Positions 1-8,956 are shown, numbered from the stretch's first letter. The stretch is 64,000 nucleotides of DNA from an uncultured Bacteroidales bacterium (GCA_903877385.1 CAIRDP010000047.1:1-64000); one strand, 5' to 3'. Notes: generated by a model not told the origin, from the letters alone. Numbers and translations: made by a program.

Positions 1-60
1 TACCTCCGCAATCTTGGTCTTTCTGGTCTTTCCGAGGTTTACTCTAAATCTTTATCTTTA

Positions 61-134
61 CGAACCGCCGTATGCCGAACGGCACGTACGGTGGCGTGAG
101 AGGACAGTGAGTGAAATAATCACTCACTTCCTAC
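61..134 (+). ncRNA. 3' end of a group II intron (domains V and VI), rest outside the window
   Basis: Bases 65-73 pair with 86-94 over nine positions. Above them are a two-base AC bulge (84-85), a three-pair upper stem and a GAAC loop. This is the domain V plan of a group II intron. The triad at positions 2-4 of the stem is CGC (66-68), paired through a G.U at its centre, as described for class C introns. A second hairpin, a perfect 9-bp stem at 106-114 with 120-128, sits where domain VI belongs, followed by CTAC at 131-134 as a plausible intron 3' end. The upper stem is shorter than the usual five pairs. Bases 1-60 should be the end of domain IV or of the intron-encoded protein, but I cannot assign a reading frame. 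Confidence 0.7.
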
Positions 135-172
135 TCGATTTACATCTTTTCATCAGGAAAATAAGAAATTAG

Positions 173-180
173 TACTTTTG
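173..180 (+). promoter_or_regulatory. Bacteroidota -7 promoter box of ltaE
   Basis: TACTTTTG matches TAnnTTTG perfectly. It ends only three bases before the ATG at 184, so transcription would start at or next to the start codon, giving a leaderless mRNA. Confidence 0.55.
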
Positions 181-183
181 GGC

Positions 184-1200
184 ATGATTGATTTACGAAG
201 CGATACCGTTACACGCCCCTCCAAAGAGATGCTCGAGGCTATGTTCTCGGCAAAGGTGGGGGATGATGTTTTTCATGATGACCCCACAGTGATCATGCTT
301 GAAGAAAAAGCAGCCGCCCTGATGGGAAAGGAAGATGCCCTGTTTTGTCCTTCGGGTACGATGACAAACCAGATTGCAGTCAATGTTCATACCCGTCCCG
401 GTGATGAAGTGATCTGCCATAAGCATTCCCATGTATACTATTATGAAGGCGGGGCAATGATGAAGAATTCAGGCGTATCGGTTTGCCTGCTCGAAGGGGA
501 ACATGGCCGGATCAATGCGGAAGATGTTGCAGCCCATATCAATCCCGATAATGATGTTCACAGGCCGGTCACCACCCTGGTCGAGGTTGAAAATACCATG
601 AATAAGGGGGGAGGGGCCGTATATAAGTATGAAACCCTTGAAAAGATCTCCCTGGTTTGCAGGGCACACAATATCAAATACCATCTTGATGGCGCAAGGT
701 TGTTCAATGCCCTGGCCGAGACAGGCGAGGCCCCTTTGAAATATGCCCGGCTTTTCGATTCTGTTTCCATTTGCCTGTCCAAAGGACTGGGTGCACCTAT
801 AGGCTCATTGATCATCAGTGACAAGGCCTTCATCAAACGGGCCAGGAGGGTAAGAAAAACATTCGGAGGTGCGATGAGGCAGGTGGGATATCTTGCCGCC
901 GCCGGTATTTATGCGCTCGATCACAATATCGTCCGCCTTAAGGAAGACCATTCAAAAGCCCGTCATATAGGCAATCTCCTTGAAACCATGCCGTATATTG
1001 AACAGGTCATGCCGGTTGAAACGAACATCCTCATCTTTACGCTTAATAATAAATACTCCGAAAAGGAATTCCTGTTGAAGCTGAAAGAAAAAGATATCCA
1101 TGCCATGCCAATTGGTCCACAGGTGGTAAGATTTGTCACCCATCTGGATTTTACCGACAGTATGCTGATGAAAGTGGATGAGGTGCTGAAATCCTTATAA
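184..1200 (+). CDS. ltaE: low-specificity L-threonine aldolase
   Basis: PLP-dependent enzyme of fold type I that cleaves L-threonine or L-allo-threonine to glycine and acetaldehyde. The 338-aa protein begins with the family signature MIDLRSDTVTRP, which fixes the start at ATG 184. A TTG two codons upstream is part of the -7 box and is unlikely to be used. The PLP lysine is in SICLSKGLGAP, about residue 200. The stacking and catalytic histidines lie in CHKHSHVYYYE, about residues 78-88. Length and ends are normal for the family. The gene stands alone, just downstream of the group II intron end and convergent with the aldo/keto reductase. Confidence 0.92.
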   Translation: MIDLRSDTVTRPSKEMLEAMFSAKVGDDVFHDDPTVIMLEEKAAALMGKEDALFCPSGTMTNQIAVNVHTRPGDEVICHKHSHVYYYEGGAMMKNSGVSVCLLEGEHGRINAEDVAAHINPDNDVHRPVTTLVEVENTMNKGGGAVYKYETLEKISLVCRAHNIKYHLDGARLFNALAETGEAPLKYARLFDSVSICLSKGLGAPIGSLIISDKAFIKRARRVRKTFGGAMRQVGYLAAAGIYALDHNIVRLKEDHSKARHIGNLLETMPYIEQVMPVETNILIFTLNNKYSEKEFLLKLKEKDIHAMPIGPQVVRFVTHLDFTDSMLMKVDEVLKSL

Positions 1201-1228
1201 CAGCAGGTTTAAGGCAAACAACCGGGGT

Positions 1229-2194
1229 TTATTTGAAGATAGCACTTACCTTATCCAGTTTAAGCATATCCTCGTCGGAAAGCCTGAAACTCATTGCCCC
1301 GGTGTTTTCTTTCACATGGGCCTCTTTTGTGGCACCGGGTATTGCAACAACCATATCGCCATGGTAGTTGATCACCCAGTTCAGGGCTACCTGTGAAGGT
1401 GTTACATTATATTTCAGTGCAAGCTCTTTAACCAGGCTGATGACAGGGCGGCTTTTCTCAAGCCCGGCCGGCTTAAACAGGGAAGTATGCTTTCTCAACC
1501 CTATCTTTTTCAGAAGTTCAGGATTGTCGTGGAATTTCCCCGTAACCAGTCCCTGGGCCAATGGCGAATATGCGATGATCGAGATACCGAGTTTTTTTGC
1601 CATTTCCATCACACCGCTGGATTCAATTTTCCTGTTCAGCAGGCTGTATGGCATCTGGTTGGAAGCCAGAGGGATCCCTTTCTTATCAAGGGTTTCCCAC
1701 GCATTCTGCATTTTCTTTGCCGAAAAGTTACTGACGCCTATGTATTTTATGAGTTTCTGTGAAAACAATTCAGCCATGACAGAAATTTCGCTTTTTTCAT
1801 TTGAAAATCCCCAGGGCTGGTGTACCTGGTAAAGATCAACAGGATAGGGGTTAAGGGCTTCAATCCGCTGACCAATGCTAAGTGGGATATTTGAGGCAAA
1901 ACGAAACATGGGCCACCATTTTGTGGCAATGAGGACTTCTCCCGGCTTTTTTCCCGCCGCCTGAAGGGCTTTTGACAGGGCTTTTTCAGACGCTCCCTTG
2001 CCATATATTTCGGCCGTGTCGAACCAATTGATCCCCCCTTCAAGTGAAAGGGCAACCACTTTGGTAATAAGGTCATCTTCAAGAGTGGGCCAGAATTTCC
2101 CGGCCAGGTTGTTTTGTTTGCTGAACTGCCAGCAACCGAGACCGATAGGTGTAACCATCATCCCGCTGTTTCCCAGTGAACGTAAAGTCTTCAT
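1229..2194 (-). CDS. aldo/keto reductase
   Basis: NAD(P)H-dependent oxidoreductase of the aldo/keto reductase superfamily, a TIM-barrel protein of 321 aa. The catalytic tetrad is visible: D59 (NWFDTAEIYGKG), Y64, K92 (IATKWWP) and H125 (YQVHQPWG). The C-terminal cofactor region reads VVAIPGATKEAHVKEN. Substrate cannot be told from sequence; sugar aldehydes or ketones are common for the group. It is divergent from the ROK/phosphomannose isomerase pair across about 90 bp of AT-rich DNA that holds near matches to TAnnTTTG on both strands. Confidence 0.88.
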   Translation of the reverse strand: MKTLRSLGNSGMMVTPIGLGCWQFSKQNNLAGKFWPTLEDDLITKVVALSLEGGINWFDTAEIYGKGASEKALSKALQAAGKKPGEVLIATKWWPMFRFASNIPLSIGQRIEALNPYPVDLYQVHQPWGFSNEKSEISVMAELFSQKLIKYIGVSNFSAKKMQNAWETLDKKGIPLASNQMPYSLLNRKIESSGVMEMAKKLGISIIAYSPLAQGLVTGKFHDNPELLKKIGLRKHTSLFKPAGLEKSRPVISLVKELALKYNVTPSQVALNWVINYHGDMVVAIPGATKEAHVKENTGAMSFRLSDEDMLKLDKVSAIFK

Positions 2195-2285
2195 AAAGCT
2201 TAAATTTTGGATTACTAAAGGTAAATATTTCCTTTCTATTTGTAAGCGTCAAAAACCATACCTTTACTAAACTTAAGTCTTTATC

Positions 2286-3257
2286 ATGACAAAAATTCTT
2301 ATTGGCGCCGATATCGGAGGGAGTCATATCAGCTGCATGGGTATAGACCCCGGAGGTCATATTGTTTCGGATGTATTTAAAATCAGGGAAGATGTTAACA
2401 GCCAGGCTTCTGCTGAGATCATCCTGGACGGTTGGAGTGAAGCCCTGGCCAAACTGATAAAACTCATAGGAAAAGAGGACCTTGGAGGGATAGGGTTTGC
2501 AATGCCCGGCCCGTTCGATTATCCGGGGGGCATCGCCTGGTTTAAAGGGGTTCAAAAATACGACAGCCTTTACGGCATCAATGTGCGCCAGGAACTCCGC
2601 AAACGTCTTGGCCTGGATGTTTCGGTACCCTTGAGGTTTTTAAATGATGCGACAAGTTTTGCCATAGGTGAGGCCTGGACTGGTAAAGCTTCGGCTTACA
2701 GGAAAAATATGGCTGTCACTCTTGGAACAGGATTCGGATCTGCATTCATTGCGGATGGCATCCCCGTGGAGTCAGGCCCTGGAGTTCCTGAATATGGCTG
2801 CGTTTATCACCTGCCATTCGGAAACAGCATTGCCGACGACCATTTCTCTACAAGGTGGTTCCTGGCAAGGTATAAGGAAGTCACGGGAAAGGATATTTCC
2901 GGGGTGAAGGAGCTTGCTGAACTTGATGCAGGATACAGGATGCAAGATGCAGGATCATCGCCAAACGTCAGCATCCCTAACCCCGCATCACGCATCTTCC
3001 ATGAATTCGGTTCAAACATGGGAGCCTTTCTTGCTCCGTGGTTACTGAAATTCAATGCTGAATGCCTGACCATGGGAGGGAACATTTCCAATTCATTTTC
3101 ACTGTTTAAAGAGCCTTTCCTGCAGTCGTTGAAAGACTATGGCTGTAGTATCCCGGTCTTTATTTCCGAACTTGGTGAACTTGCAGGGATTACAGGTTCG
3201 GCAAGGCTATGCGATGATTCGTTTTATTCCAGGCTGCCTTTTATTTCTGATAAATAG
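2286..3257 (+). CDS. ROK-family sugar kinase-like protein with a heptad-repeat insert
   Basis: 323-aa member of the ROK (repressor, ORF, kinase) family. The ATP phosphate-binding loop is GADIGGSH (7-14), followed by GFAMPGPFDYPGG and the catalytic Asp121 in FLNDATSFAIGEAW. The cysteine-rich zinc motif of glucose-type ROK kinases is absent, so the substrate is open. Residues 214-238 (AELDAGYRMQDAG onward) are encoded by degenerate heptanucleotide repeats and look like an in-frame insertion before IFHEFGSNMGAFL. The stop codon lies one base before the start of the phosphomannose isomerase-like gene, so the two are cotranscribed and probably act on hexose phosphates in sequence. Confidence 0.8.
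   Translation: MTKILIGADIGGSHISCMGIDPGGHIVSDVFKIREDVNSQASAEIILDGWSEALAKLIKLIGKEDLGGIGFAMPGPFDYPGGIAWFKGVQKYDSLYGINVRQELRKRLGLDVSVPLRFLNDATSFAIGEAWTGKASAYRKNMAVTLGTGFGSAFIADGIPVESGPGVPEYGCVYHLPFGNSIADDHFSTRWFLARYKEVTGKDISGVKELAELDAGYRMQDAGSSPNVSIPNPASRIFHEFGSNMGAFLAPWLLKFNAECLTMGGNISNSFSLFKEPFLQSLKDYGCSIPVFISELGELAGITGSARLCDDSFYSRLPFISDK
2925..2998 (+). repeat. GATGCAG-type heptad repeat pair inside the ROK gene
   Basis: Four consecutive 7-base units (GATGCAG, GATACAG, GATGCAA, GATGCAG) cover 2925-2952. A second array at 2971-2998 (GCATCCC, TAACCCC, GCATCAC, GCATCTT) is in the opposite sense: AAGATGC at 2944-2950 pairs exactly with GCATCTT at 2992-2998. The total of about 74 nt stays in frame. 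Confidence 0.75.
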
Positions 3258-3258
3258 C

Positions 3259-4956
3259 ATGTACGACTGTTTTCCAGTTTTTCCCCTGGGGGATGGATTG
3301 ATCCATGAGGGTTTCGCCGGCCTGGCGAAACATCTCAGCCTCGAGAAAACAGTGATAATCGATGGTTACCACGGGGTCTTCTTTGAAGATTTCAGAAAGA
3401 ACCTTGATAAATGTTTCAGGGCTTCAGGCTTAAATGTTTCCTGGCAGGATGCGGGCAGGGCAATGCTTCCATCAAAAGAGATAAGCAGACTCATTGAACC
3501 CTTTCTCGGGGGTGAGGATCCTCTTTTTGGTACACGCTGTACGTTACGCCTTGCTGAGCTTTTTGATGCTGAAAAGTTTGGAAACATGCAACCTGATCCC
3601 GGGGCGGATCTGAATATTATTTACGGCCCGGGCGCCTCTCTGTCGGGATGGGAAGGATGCCTCATATACATTGACCTGCCTAAAAACGTGATGCAGTACC
3701 GTGGCAGGGCGGGCAGCATCAGCAATCTCGGGGCCCGTGAGCCTGCACATCCGAAGTCCATGTACAAGAGGTTTTATTTTATCGACTGGATACTTCTGAA
3801 CAGGCATAAAGATGAAATTTCCGATACTGTGGATGTCGTTGTGGACGGACAGAAGCCGGGAACCATTTGCTGGATTGAAGGTGATGATTTCAGGTCGGCG
3901 CTGAATTCAATGAGCCGGAATCTATTCCGTGTGAGGCCGTGGTTTGAACCCGGAGCCTGGGGCGGGACCTGGATGAAAGAGCATATCCCCGGGCTGAGAA
4001 CGGATGTTCCTAATTACGCCTGGTCATTCGAAATGATAGTCCCTGAAAACGGGCTTCTCCTGGAAAGCAGCGGGAACAGCCTTGAAATCTCGTTTGACTG
4101 GCTGATGTTCCTGGAAGCAGCCTGGGTGCTGGGCGACTGTCATATGCGGTTCGGGAAGGAGTTCCCGATACGCTTCGACTTTCTTGATACTTTTAACGGA
4201 GGAAATTTATCGGTACAATGTCATCCGCAGGAAGAATATATTCAAAAAAAATTCGGCGAGAACTTCGCCCAGCAGGAAGCGTATTACATTCTTGACACAA
4301 AGGATAATGCGTTGGTAAACCTGGGTTTTGTAGAAAATATCAACCCTGAAGAGTTTAAAAAAAATCTGGAAAAAAGCGCAGCAGAAAAAACCCCGCTTGA
4401 TATCGCGGAATTCGTGCAGCAATTCCCGGTCTCGAAACACGATTTTTTTCTCATCCCCGAGGGAACCATCCATGGCTCAGGAGCAAACAACCTTGTGCTG
4501 GAGATCAGCACAACCCCTTATATTTTCACTTTCAAGATGTACGACTGGCTGAGGATGAACCTTGATGGGAAGCCAAGAGACCTGAACATTGCAAGGGCTA
4601 TGGTGAACCTCGATTTTGAAAGGAAAGGGGAAGTGATCAGGCGTGATTTCATTTCAAAACCTGTTCCTGCGGATGAAGGGCCGGGATGGAAAAAATTCCA
4701 CCTGCCTACACATTGCTTGCATTACTACGATGTATGGAGGTACTATATAACAACATCAGCATACATAGAAACAAACAATAAATGCCATGTACTGAACCTG
4801 GTTGAAGGTGAAGGGATTCTTGTTGAAACCAGGAATGGAATGAGCATGAAGTTCAGTTATGCCGAAACTTTCGCAATACCTGCCGCTGCAGGGGGTTACA
4901 GCTTGAGTAGTCAGTCAGGGGCTGAAGCTGTGGTCGTGATAGCATTCATTAAGTAA
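3259..4956 (+). CDS. class I mannose-6-phosphate isomerase-like protein with N-terminal kinase-like domain
   Basis: 565-aa cytosolic protein. Residues about 225-565 match class I phosphomannose isomerase, which interconverts mannose 6-phosphate and fructose 6-phosphate: RVRPWFEPGAWGGTWMKE (224-241), NLSVQCHPQEEY with candidate metal ligand H322, and IPEGTIHGSGANNLVLEIS with H405 and E415. Residues 1-220 look like a uridine-kinase-type P-loop fold but show no Walker A loop (VIIDGYHGVFFEDF), so that part may be regulatory. The start is the ATG at 3259, one base after the ROK stop. An open frame continues upstream within the ROK gene but is only a shadow. The pairing with a ROK kinase fits hexose entry into glycolysis or mannose activation. 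Confidence 0.8.
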   Translation: MYDCFPVFPLGDGLIHEGFAGLAKHLSLEKTVIIDGYHGVFFEDFRKNLDKCFRASGLNVSWQDAGRAMLPSKEISRLIEPFLGGEDPLFGTRCTLRLAELFDAEKFGNMQPDPGADLNIIYGPGASLSGWEGCLIYIDLPKNVMQYRGRAGSISNLGAREPAHPKSMYKRFYFIDWILLNRHKDEISDTVDVVVDGQKPGTICWIEGDDFRSALNSMSRNLFRVRPWFEPGAWGGTWMKEHIPGLRTDVPNYAWSFEMIVPENGLLLESSGNSLEISFDWLMFLEAAWVLGDCHMRFGKEFPIRFDFLDTFNGGNLSVQCHPQEEYIQKKFGENFAQQEAYYILDTKDNALVNLGFVENINPEEFKKNLEKSAAEKTPLDIAEFVQQFPVSKHDFFLIPEGTIHGSGANNLVLEISTTPYIFTFKMYDWLRMNLDGKPRDLNIARAMVNLDFERKGEVIRRDFISKPVPADEGPGWKKFHLPTHCLHYYDVWRYYITTSAYIETNNKCHVLNLVEGEGILVETRNGMSMKFSYAETFAIPAAAGGYSLSSQSGAEAVVVIAFIK

Positions 4957-4986
4957 AATTTGTTTATTTTGCCGAAAAAATCCGGG

Positions 4987-5673
4987 ATGAAAAGGTTGAA
5001 GATATATTTGCTTTTACCGATGGTTTTGCTGCTCTTTTCATTTGGGGCATGTAAAAGGGATGCGGCTTTTCACAAGCCGGTGTTTAAACTTAAAGAGGGT
5101 AATTTCTGGAATTACCAGGGAAAATTCAACGGACAGGCTGTTGAGCTAAGGATGGATGTAAAACAGGTAAAGAAAGAGGGGATGCTCACCCTGGCAGTGA
5201 TAAGGGGATTCCCCACAGATGTAATGGAAGGGGTGGACTGGGAAGCGATGGAATGGGGGCTGCTGGTTGCCGGCAATGAACATTATTATAAAGTTGCAGC
5301 AAAGAGGGCAGATTCGATTATCAGGTGCTTGTCGGACCATGGATGCACGGGAGAGGGGATCGTTACTGATGCTGATCTGTTCATGGAAGCTTTGTGCGAT
5401 ACCGGCCAGACTTTCGGGGAAGCTGTCCATCTGACAAGGAATGATGGTAATTATTGCTGGAGGGTAGTGGAGAAAAGTGCATTTGAGCCTACTTCCATCA
5501 GGGGGCTGAAGCTCATGGGCCCGTTAGACCGGTTTGCTCTGACATATAAGACTGTAAGCGATGAAGTAACCATGGATGTAGTGCCTGAAATAGGCATTGT
5601 GAGATACCGTTACAGCCATCATGGAAGCCCGGCTGAACTTGACATGAAGCTGACAGAGGCAAAGCTGGAGTAA
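4987..5673 (+). CDS. predicted lipoprotein, unknown function
   Basis: 228-aa protein starting at ATG 4987. A lysine/arginine start (MKRLKIYLLL), a hydrophobic core and LLFSFGACK form a lipobox with the lipidated Cys at about residue 23, so it should be a membrane-anchored lipoprotein. The mature part is mostly beta-type sequence without a motif I recognise. It contains two Cys close together (IIRCLSDHGCTGEG). It follows the phosphomannose isomerase-like gene by about 30 bp in the same direction and may be cotranscribed. It converges on cstA. Confidence 0.7.
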   Translation: MKRLKIYLLLPMVLLLFSFGACKRDAAFHKPVFKLKEGNFWNYQGKFNGQAVELRMDVKQVKKEGMLTLAVIRGFPTDVMEGVDWEAMEWGLLVAGNEHYYKVAAKRADSIIRCLSDHGCTGEGIVTDADLFMEALCDTGQTFGEAVHLTRNDGNYCWRVVEKSAFEPTSIRGLKLMGPLDRFALTYKTVSDEVTMDVVPEIGIVRYRYSHHGSPAELDMKLTEAKLE

Positions 5674-5682
5674 GCAGGATTC

Positions 5683-7506
5683 TCAGGCAGCCAGTTTCAT
5701 CCGGCTCTCCCTGTAGGCTTTAATCCAACCGGGGACAGCATCTTTCAGGATTATCAGTACCGAAATCATGATCACAGCAGTCATTACCAGGTTGATCAAT
5801 CCTTTGACATAAGACTTGTCAACACTAAGCTGGGGAATATAAATACCGATGATGTTCATGGTACCGGCTGTCAGGGTCGTAATCCCTACGAAAACCAGGG
5901 GGATCAATGTAACCCAGGCATAGCGTACTTTCCCGTTATTGATGAGGTATGAAGTGCCAACGGTTAAGGCGATGGTTGCCAGCAGCTGGTTGGCCGTACC
6001 GAACATGGGCCAGATAGTGGAGATGCTTCCAGTGTAGATAAAATATGCCCAGAAAAAAACAACAATCCCGCTGGCAAGAAGATTGGCCGGGAGCCATTCG
6101 CTGCGGCCGAGGGGTTTATAAATTTTCCCCAGTATTTCCTGGAGTATGAACCTTGCAACTCTGGTGCCCGCATCAATGGTAGTAAGAATAAACAGGGCTT
6201 CAAACATGATGGCAAAGTGGTACCAGTAGCTCATCAGGGATTTAAAACCGGGGATGGAAGAGAATATCTGAGCCATGCCAACGGCCAGGGAGACTGCCCC
6301 GCCGGTGCGGCCGGTCACGTTCTCCCCCACTTCCGCCTGCAGCCGGGGCAGGTCAGAAGCAGTGAACCCCATTGATTTAAGCATGGGAAGGAAGTGTGCA
6401 AGTTTCTCGGCGGGGACATTGATCATGAAATAGTCCATAGGGAACAGGCTTGCGGCGGCAATCAGGGCCATAATGCTGACCAGTCCTTCGGAAAGCATTG
6501 CGCCAACGGCAATGGGTTTGATGTGCGATTCGGTCATTATCATCTTTGGTGTTGTTCCCGAGCTGATCAGGGAGTGGAAGCCTGAAATGGCCCCGCAGGC
6601 TATTGTGATGAAAAGATAGGGGAACAGTGTGCCGGGGATAACGGGACCGCCTCCGTAGACGAAGGGTGTAAATGCGGGCATCTTGAGTGTAGGGGCAACA
6701 ATGATGATCCCGACAGCCAGCATGGCGACAACGCCGAGCTTCATTATGGAACTCAGGTAATCGCGGGGTGAGAGTAGCAGCCATACCGGGAGTACAGAAG
6801 CGAAGAATCCGTAACCGGCCAGCAACAAGGTCATGGTCTTGGCGTCAAAGTTAAACCAGGACGAGAATATGGATCCCGGAATATATTTTCCGAATATAAC
6901 GGAGAGGGTAAGAAGGACTACACCGATCACTGTGGCTTCTGCAGTTTTATGTTTCCTGAATACAAACATCCAGAATCCCATAAGCAGGGCAATAGGAATT
7001 GTTGAGGCGATGGTAAAAGTGCCCCAGGCGGAATGAGCGAGGGCGTTCACGACAACCAGGCCAAGCCCGGCCAATGAAATGATGATGATAATAAAAGTTG
7101 CAAATGAAGCGGTTACGCCACTGCTGACCTTCCCGATCTCTTCACGGGCAATAAGGGCCAGGGATTTGCCTTCATGCCTTACCGAAGCTGAAAGTATGAC
7201 TACGTCATGCACTGCCCCTGCGAACACGGCTCCAAGGACCATCCATAAGAAGCCCGGGAAATAACCGAACTGGCAGGCGAGGACCGGACCTACCAGGGGG
7301 CCGGCTCCCGCGATGGCGGCAAAATGATGACCGAACAAAACATACTTGTTCATAGGAACATAATTCTGCTTGTCGTAAAACAAGGTGGCCGGAGTGGCGC
7401 GTTTATCGTCCAGTGTCAGGACTTTAGCTGTTATGAAACTGAAATAAAAGCGGTAAGCCAGGGCGAAAACGGCCAATGCGCCAAGCACAAGGGGCATAGC
7501 ATTCAT
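5683..7506 (-). CDS. cstA: CstA-family carbon starvation transporter
   Basis: About 607-aa integral membrane protein of the carbon starvation CstA family (peptide or pyruvate uptake in characterised members), with roughly 15 or more hydrophobic segments. Family sequences are clear: [20 protein letters not shown] near residue 60, [26 protein letters not shown], and [15 protein letters not shown] in the C-terminal half. It is somewhat shorter than E. coli CstA (about 700 aa), as is usual for a bacterial subgroup. The start could be either of two adjacent Met codons at 7509 or 7506. It stands alone. Confidence 0.88.
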   Translation of the reverse strand: MNAMPLVLGALAVFALAYRFYFSFITAKVLTLDDKRATPATLFYDKQNYVPMNKYVLFGHHFAAIAGAGPLVGPVLACQFGYFPGFLWMVLGAVFAGAVHDVVILSASVRHEGKSLALIAREEIGKVSSGVTASFATFIIIIISLAGLGLVVVNALAHSAWGTFTIASTIPIALLMGFWMFVFRKHKTAEATVIGVVLLTLSVIFGKYIPGSIFSSWFNFDAKTMTLLLAGYGFFASVLPVWLLLSPRDYLSSIMKLGVVAMLAVGIIIVAPTLKMPAFTPFVYGGGPVIPGTLFPYLFITIACGAISGFHSLISSGTTPKMIMTESHIKPIAVGAMLSEGLVSIMALIAAASLFPMDYFMINVPAEKLAHFLPMLKSMGFTASDLPRLQAEVGENVTGRTGGAVSLAVGMAQIFSSIPGFKSLMSYWYHFAIMFEALFILTTIDAGTRVARFILQEILGKIYKPLGRSEWLPANLLASGIVVFFWAYFIYTGSISTIWPMFGTANQLLATIALTVGTSYLINNGKVRYAWVTLIPLVFVGITTLTAGTMNIIGIYIPQLSVDKSYVKGLINLVMTAVIMISVLIILKDAVPGWIKAYRESRMKLAA

Positions 7507-7621
7507 CAATAGAGAATTAGTTTGAGTTTGTAAAAGTATAAAATTTGTATATTTACATGCTATTGATGCAAATACATTTTACTTTAGTATCATAATTATT
7601 CAAACATCAAAACCAAAACCT

Positions 7622-7960
7622 ATGGAAGCACAGAAAGCCGACATGTTCATCTTGACCCATGCAAAGTTTTTTGAACCTCATCTTCTTCCTGCGATCAGGG
7701 AAAAACTTGTAGCAACCGACGATTCGAAATTCATGATGATACAGTCAGTAAGCTACCGGGAACCAATCCTTATGCTTATTATTTCCATCCTTGGAGGCCA
7801 TTTCGGGATCGACAGGTTCATTATCGGCGATATGGGATTAGGTGTTGCCAAACTCCTGACCTGCGGCGGCCTGGGGGTCTGGACAATCGTCGACTGGTTC
7901 CTGATCATGGGACGTACCAAGGAAGATAATTTTGAGAAGCTGAGGCAGGTCCTTGCCTAG
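7622..7960 (+). CDS. TM2 domain-containing membrane protein
   Basis: 112-aa small membrane protein. Residues 48-103 form a TM2 domain: two membrane helices around the turn GGHFGIDRFIIGD, followed by LLTCGGLGVWTIVDWFLI. The cytosolic N-terminus has a hydrophilic region (FEPHLLPAIREKL). Its stop codon directly abuts the ATG of the DUF2752 gene, and TM2/DUF2752 pairs are common in Bacteroidota. Function is unknown. Confidence 0.85.
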   Translation: MEAQKADMFILTHAKFFEPHLLPAIREKLVATDDSKFMMIQSVSYREPILMLIISILGGHFGIDRFIIGDMGLGVAKLLTCGGLGVWTIVDWFLIMGRTKEDNFEKLRQVLA

Positions 7961-8380
7961 ATGACCCGGAAACACTTATACTTACTGGCCCTTTTTCTTG
8001 GATTTGCCGGGCAAGTCTGGATTGGCTACAGTTATAAGAAGCTGGAGCAAAACGAAGAAGCATTCAATACCTGTATTTTCAGGAGAATAAGCGGGCTTCC
8101 TTGTCCTTCCTGCGGAACTGTGCACTCTATTATTTCGATACTTCATGGCAATTTCAGGAAAGCATTAAGTGACAATCCTTTAGGGTATGCCGGGATCCTG
8201 GTTGCAGCGATCATCCCGTACTGGATACTTACCGACCTGATCATAGGGAAAGAAAGTTTTTATAATTTTTTCGTCATAGTCAATAACTTGCTGAAGAGGA
8301 GATGGGCGCTTTTCAGCATCCTCCTGCTGATTTTCGTACTGTGGATGTATAAACTTGGACATTTTTTAAGCTGGTTCTGA
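7961..8380 (+). CDS. DUF2752 domain-containing membrane protein
   Basis: 139-aa membrane protein starting on the base after the TM2 stop. The DUF2752 core is LPCPSCGTVHSI (two Cys, about residues 46-49) followed by ALSDNPLGYAG, with membrane segments near residues 7-22, 70-88 and 110-132. The paired cysteines might bind metal or form a disulfide; no function is known. Probably translationally coupled to the TM2 gene. Confidence 0.85.
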   Translation: MTRKHLYLLALFLGFAGQVWIGYSYKKLEQNEEAFNTCIFRRISGLPCPSCGTVHSIISILHGNFRKALSDNPLGYAGILVAAIIPYWILTDLIIGKESFYNFFVIVNNLLKRRWALFSILLLIFVLWMYKLGHFLSWF

Positions 8381-8473
8381 TTGGATCGGCAGGGAAACAT
8401 TATTTCGGCAGATTTTTCTTCGCCATACAATGCAAGAAATTGTTTAATTTGTAACAATAATTTCTGAAAATTG

Positions 8474-8481
8474 TATCTTTG
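8474..8481 (+). promoter_or_regulatory. promoter -7 box of the nuo operon
   Basis: TATCTTTG matches TAnnTTTG. A TTTG at 8448-8451, 22 bases upstream, can serve as the -33 element. It leaves a leader of about 20 nt before the TTG start of nuoA. Confidence 0.7.
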
Positions 8482-8503
8482 TAAAGAATTAATCTAAATA
8501 AAC

Positions 8504-8887
8504 TTGGAAAGAACATTCATCCCTTCGGATTACATTCCAATTTTGGTCCAATCGTTTGTCGCGCTTGGTTTTGTTGTGGTCACCATGTTTCTGACCCATT
8601 ATATCGGAGGGAAGCGAAAGAAGATCCGTACCCTTAGGAAGGATGAAAATTTCGAATGCGGTATAGAAGTGAAGGGAAATGCCCGCTTTCCGTTCTCGGT
8701 AAAATATTTCCTGATCGCGATACTGTTTGTGCTGTTTGATGTTGAAATCATATTCTTTTATCCCTGGGCGATCAATTTCAAGGAATTCGGATGGGATGGG
8801 TTTTTGGAGATGCTGTTATTCCTGTTCTTTTTGCTCTTCGGGTTTTATTACATTTACAAGAAGGGGGCGTTGAACTGGGAAGACTGA
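8504..8887 (+). CDS. nuoA: NADH-quinone oxidoreductase subunit A
   Basis: 127-aa membrane subunit of complex I with three hydrophobic helices. The conserved loop RKDENFECGIEVKGNARFPFSVKYFLIAILFVLFDVE includes the Cys and the acidic residues at the quinone-channel mouth. The start is TTG at 8504: upstream there is only the promoter, and the next in-frame ATG (8585) would delete the first helix. It is the first gene of the 13.5-kb nuo operon and is followed by a CTGGG-type heptad repeat before nuoB. Confidence 0.93.
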   Translation: MERTFIPSDYIPILVQSFVALGFVVVTMFLTHYIGGKRKKIRTLRKDENFECGIEVKGNARFPFSVKYFLIAILFVLFDVEIIFFYPWAINFKEFGWDGFLEMLLFLFFLLFGFYYIYKKGALNWED

Positions 8888-8890
8888 GAA

Positions 8891-8942
8891 GGGGCACTGG
8901 GTGCTTGGTACTGGGAACCAGTTACCAGAACCCGGAACCAGA
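8891..8942 (+). repeat. CTGGGTA-type heptad repeat between nuoA and nuoB
   Basis: A 52-base array reads in units of seven (CACTGGG, TGCTTGG, TACTGGG, then AACCAGT, TACCAGA, ACCCGGA). The sense flips near 8918, so the two halves can pair as a hairpin. The same root word occurs after glyS at 44574. Confidence 0.65.
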
Positions 8943-8956
8943 AAGAGAAGAAACAA

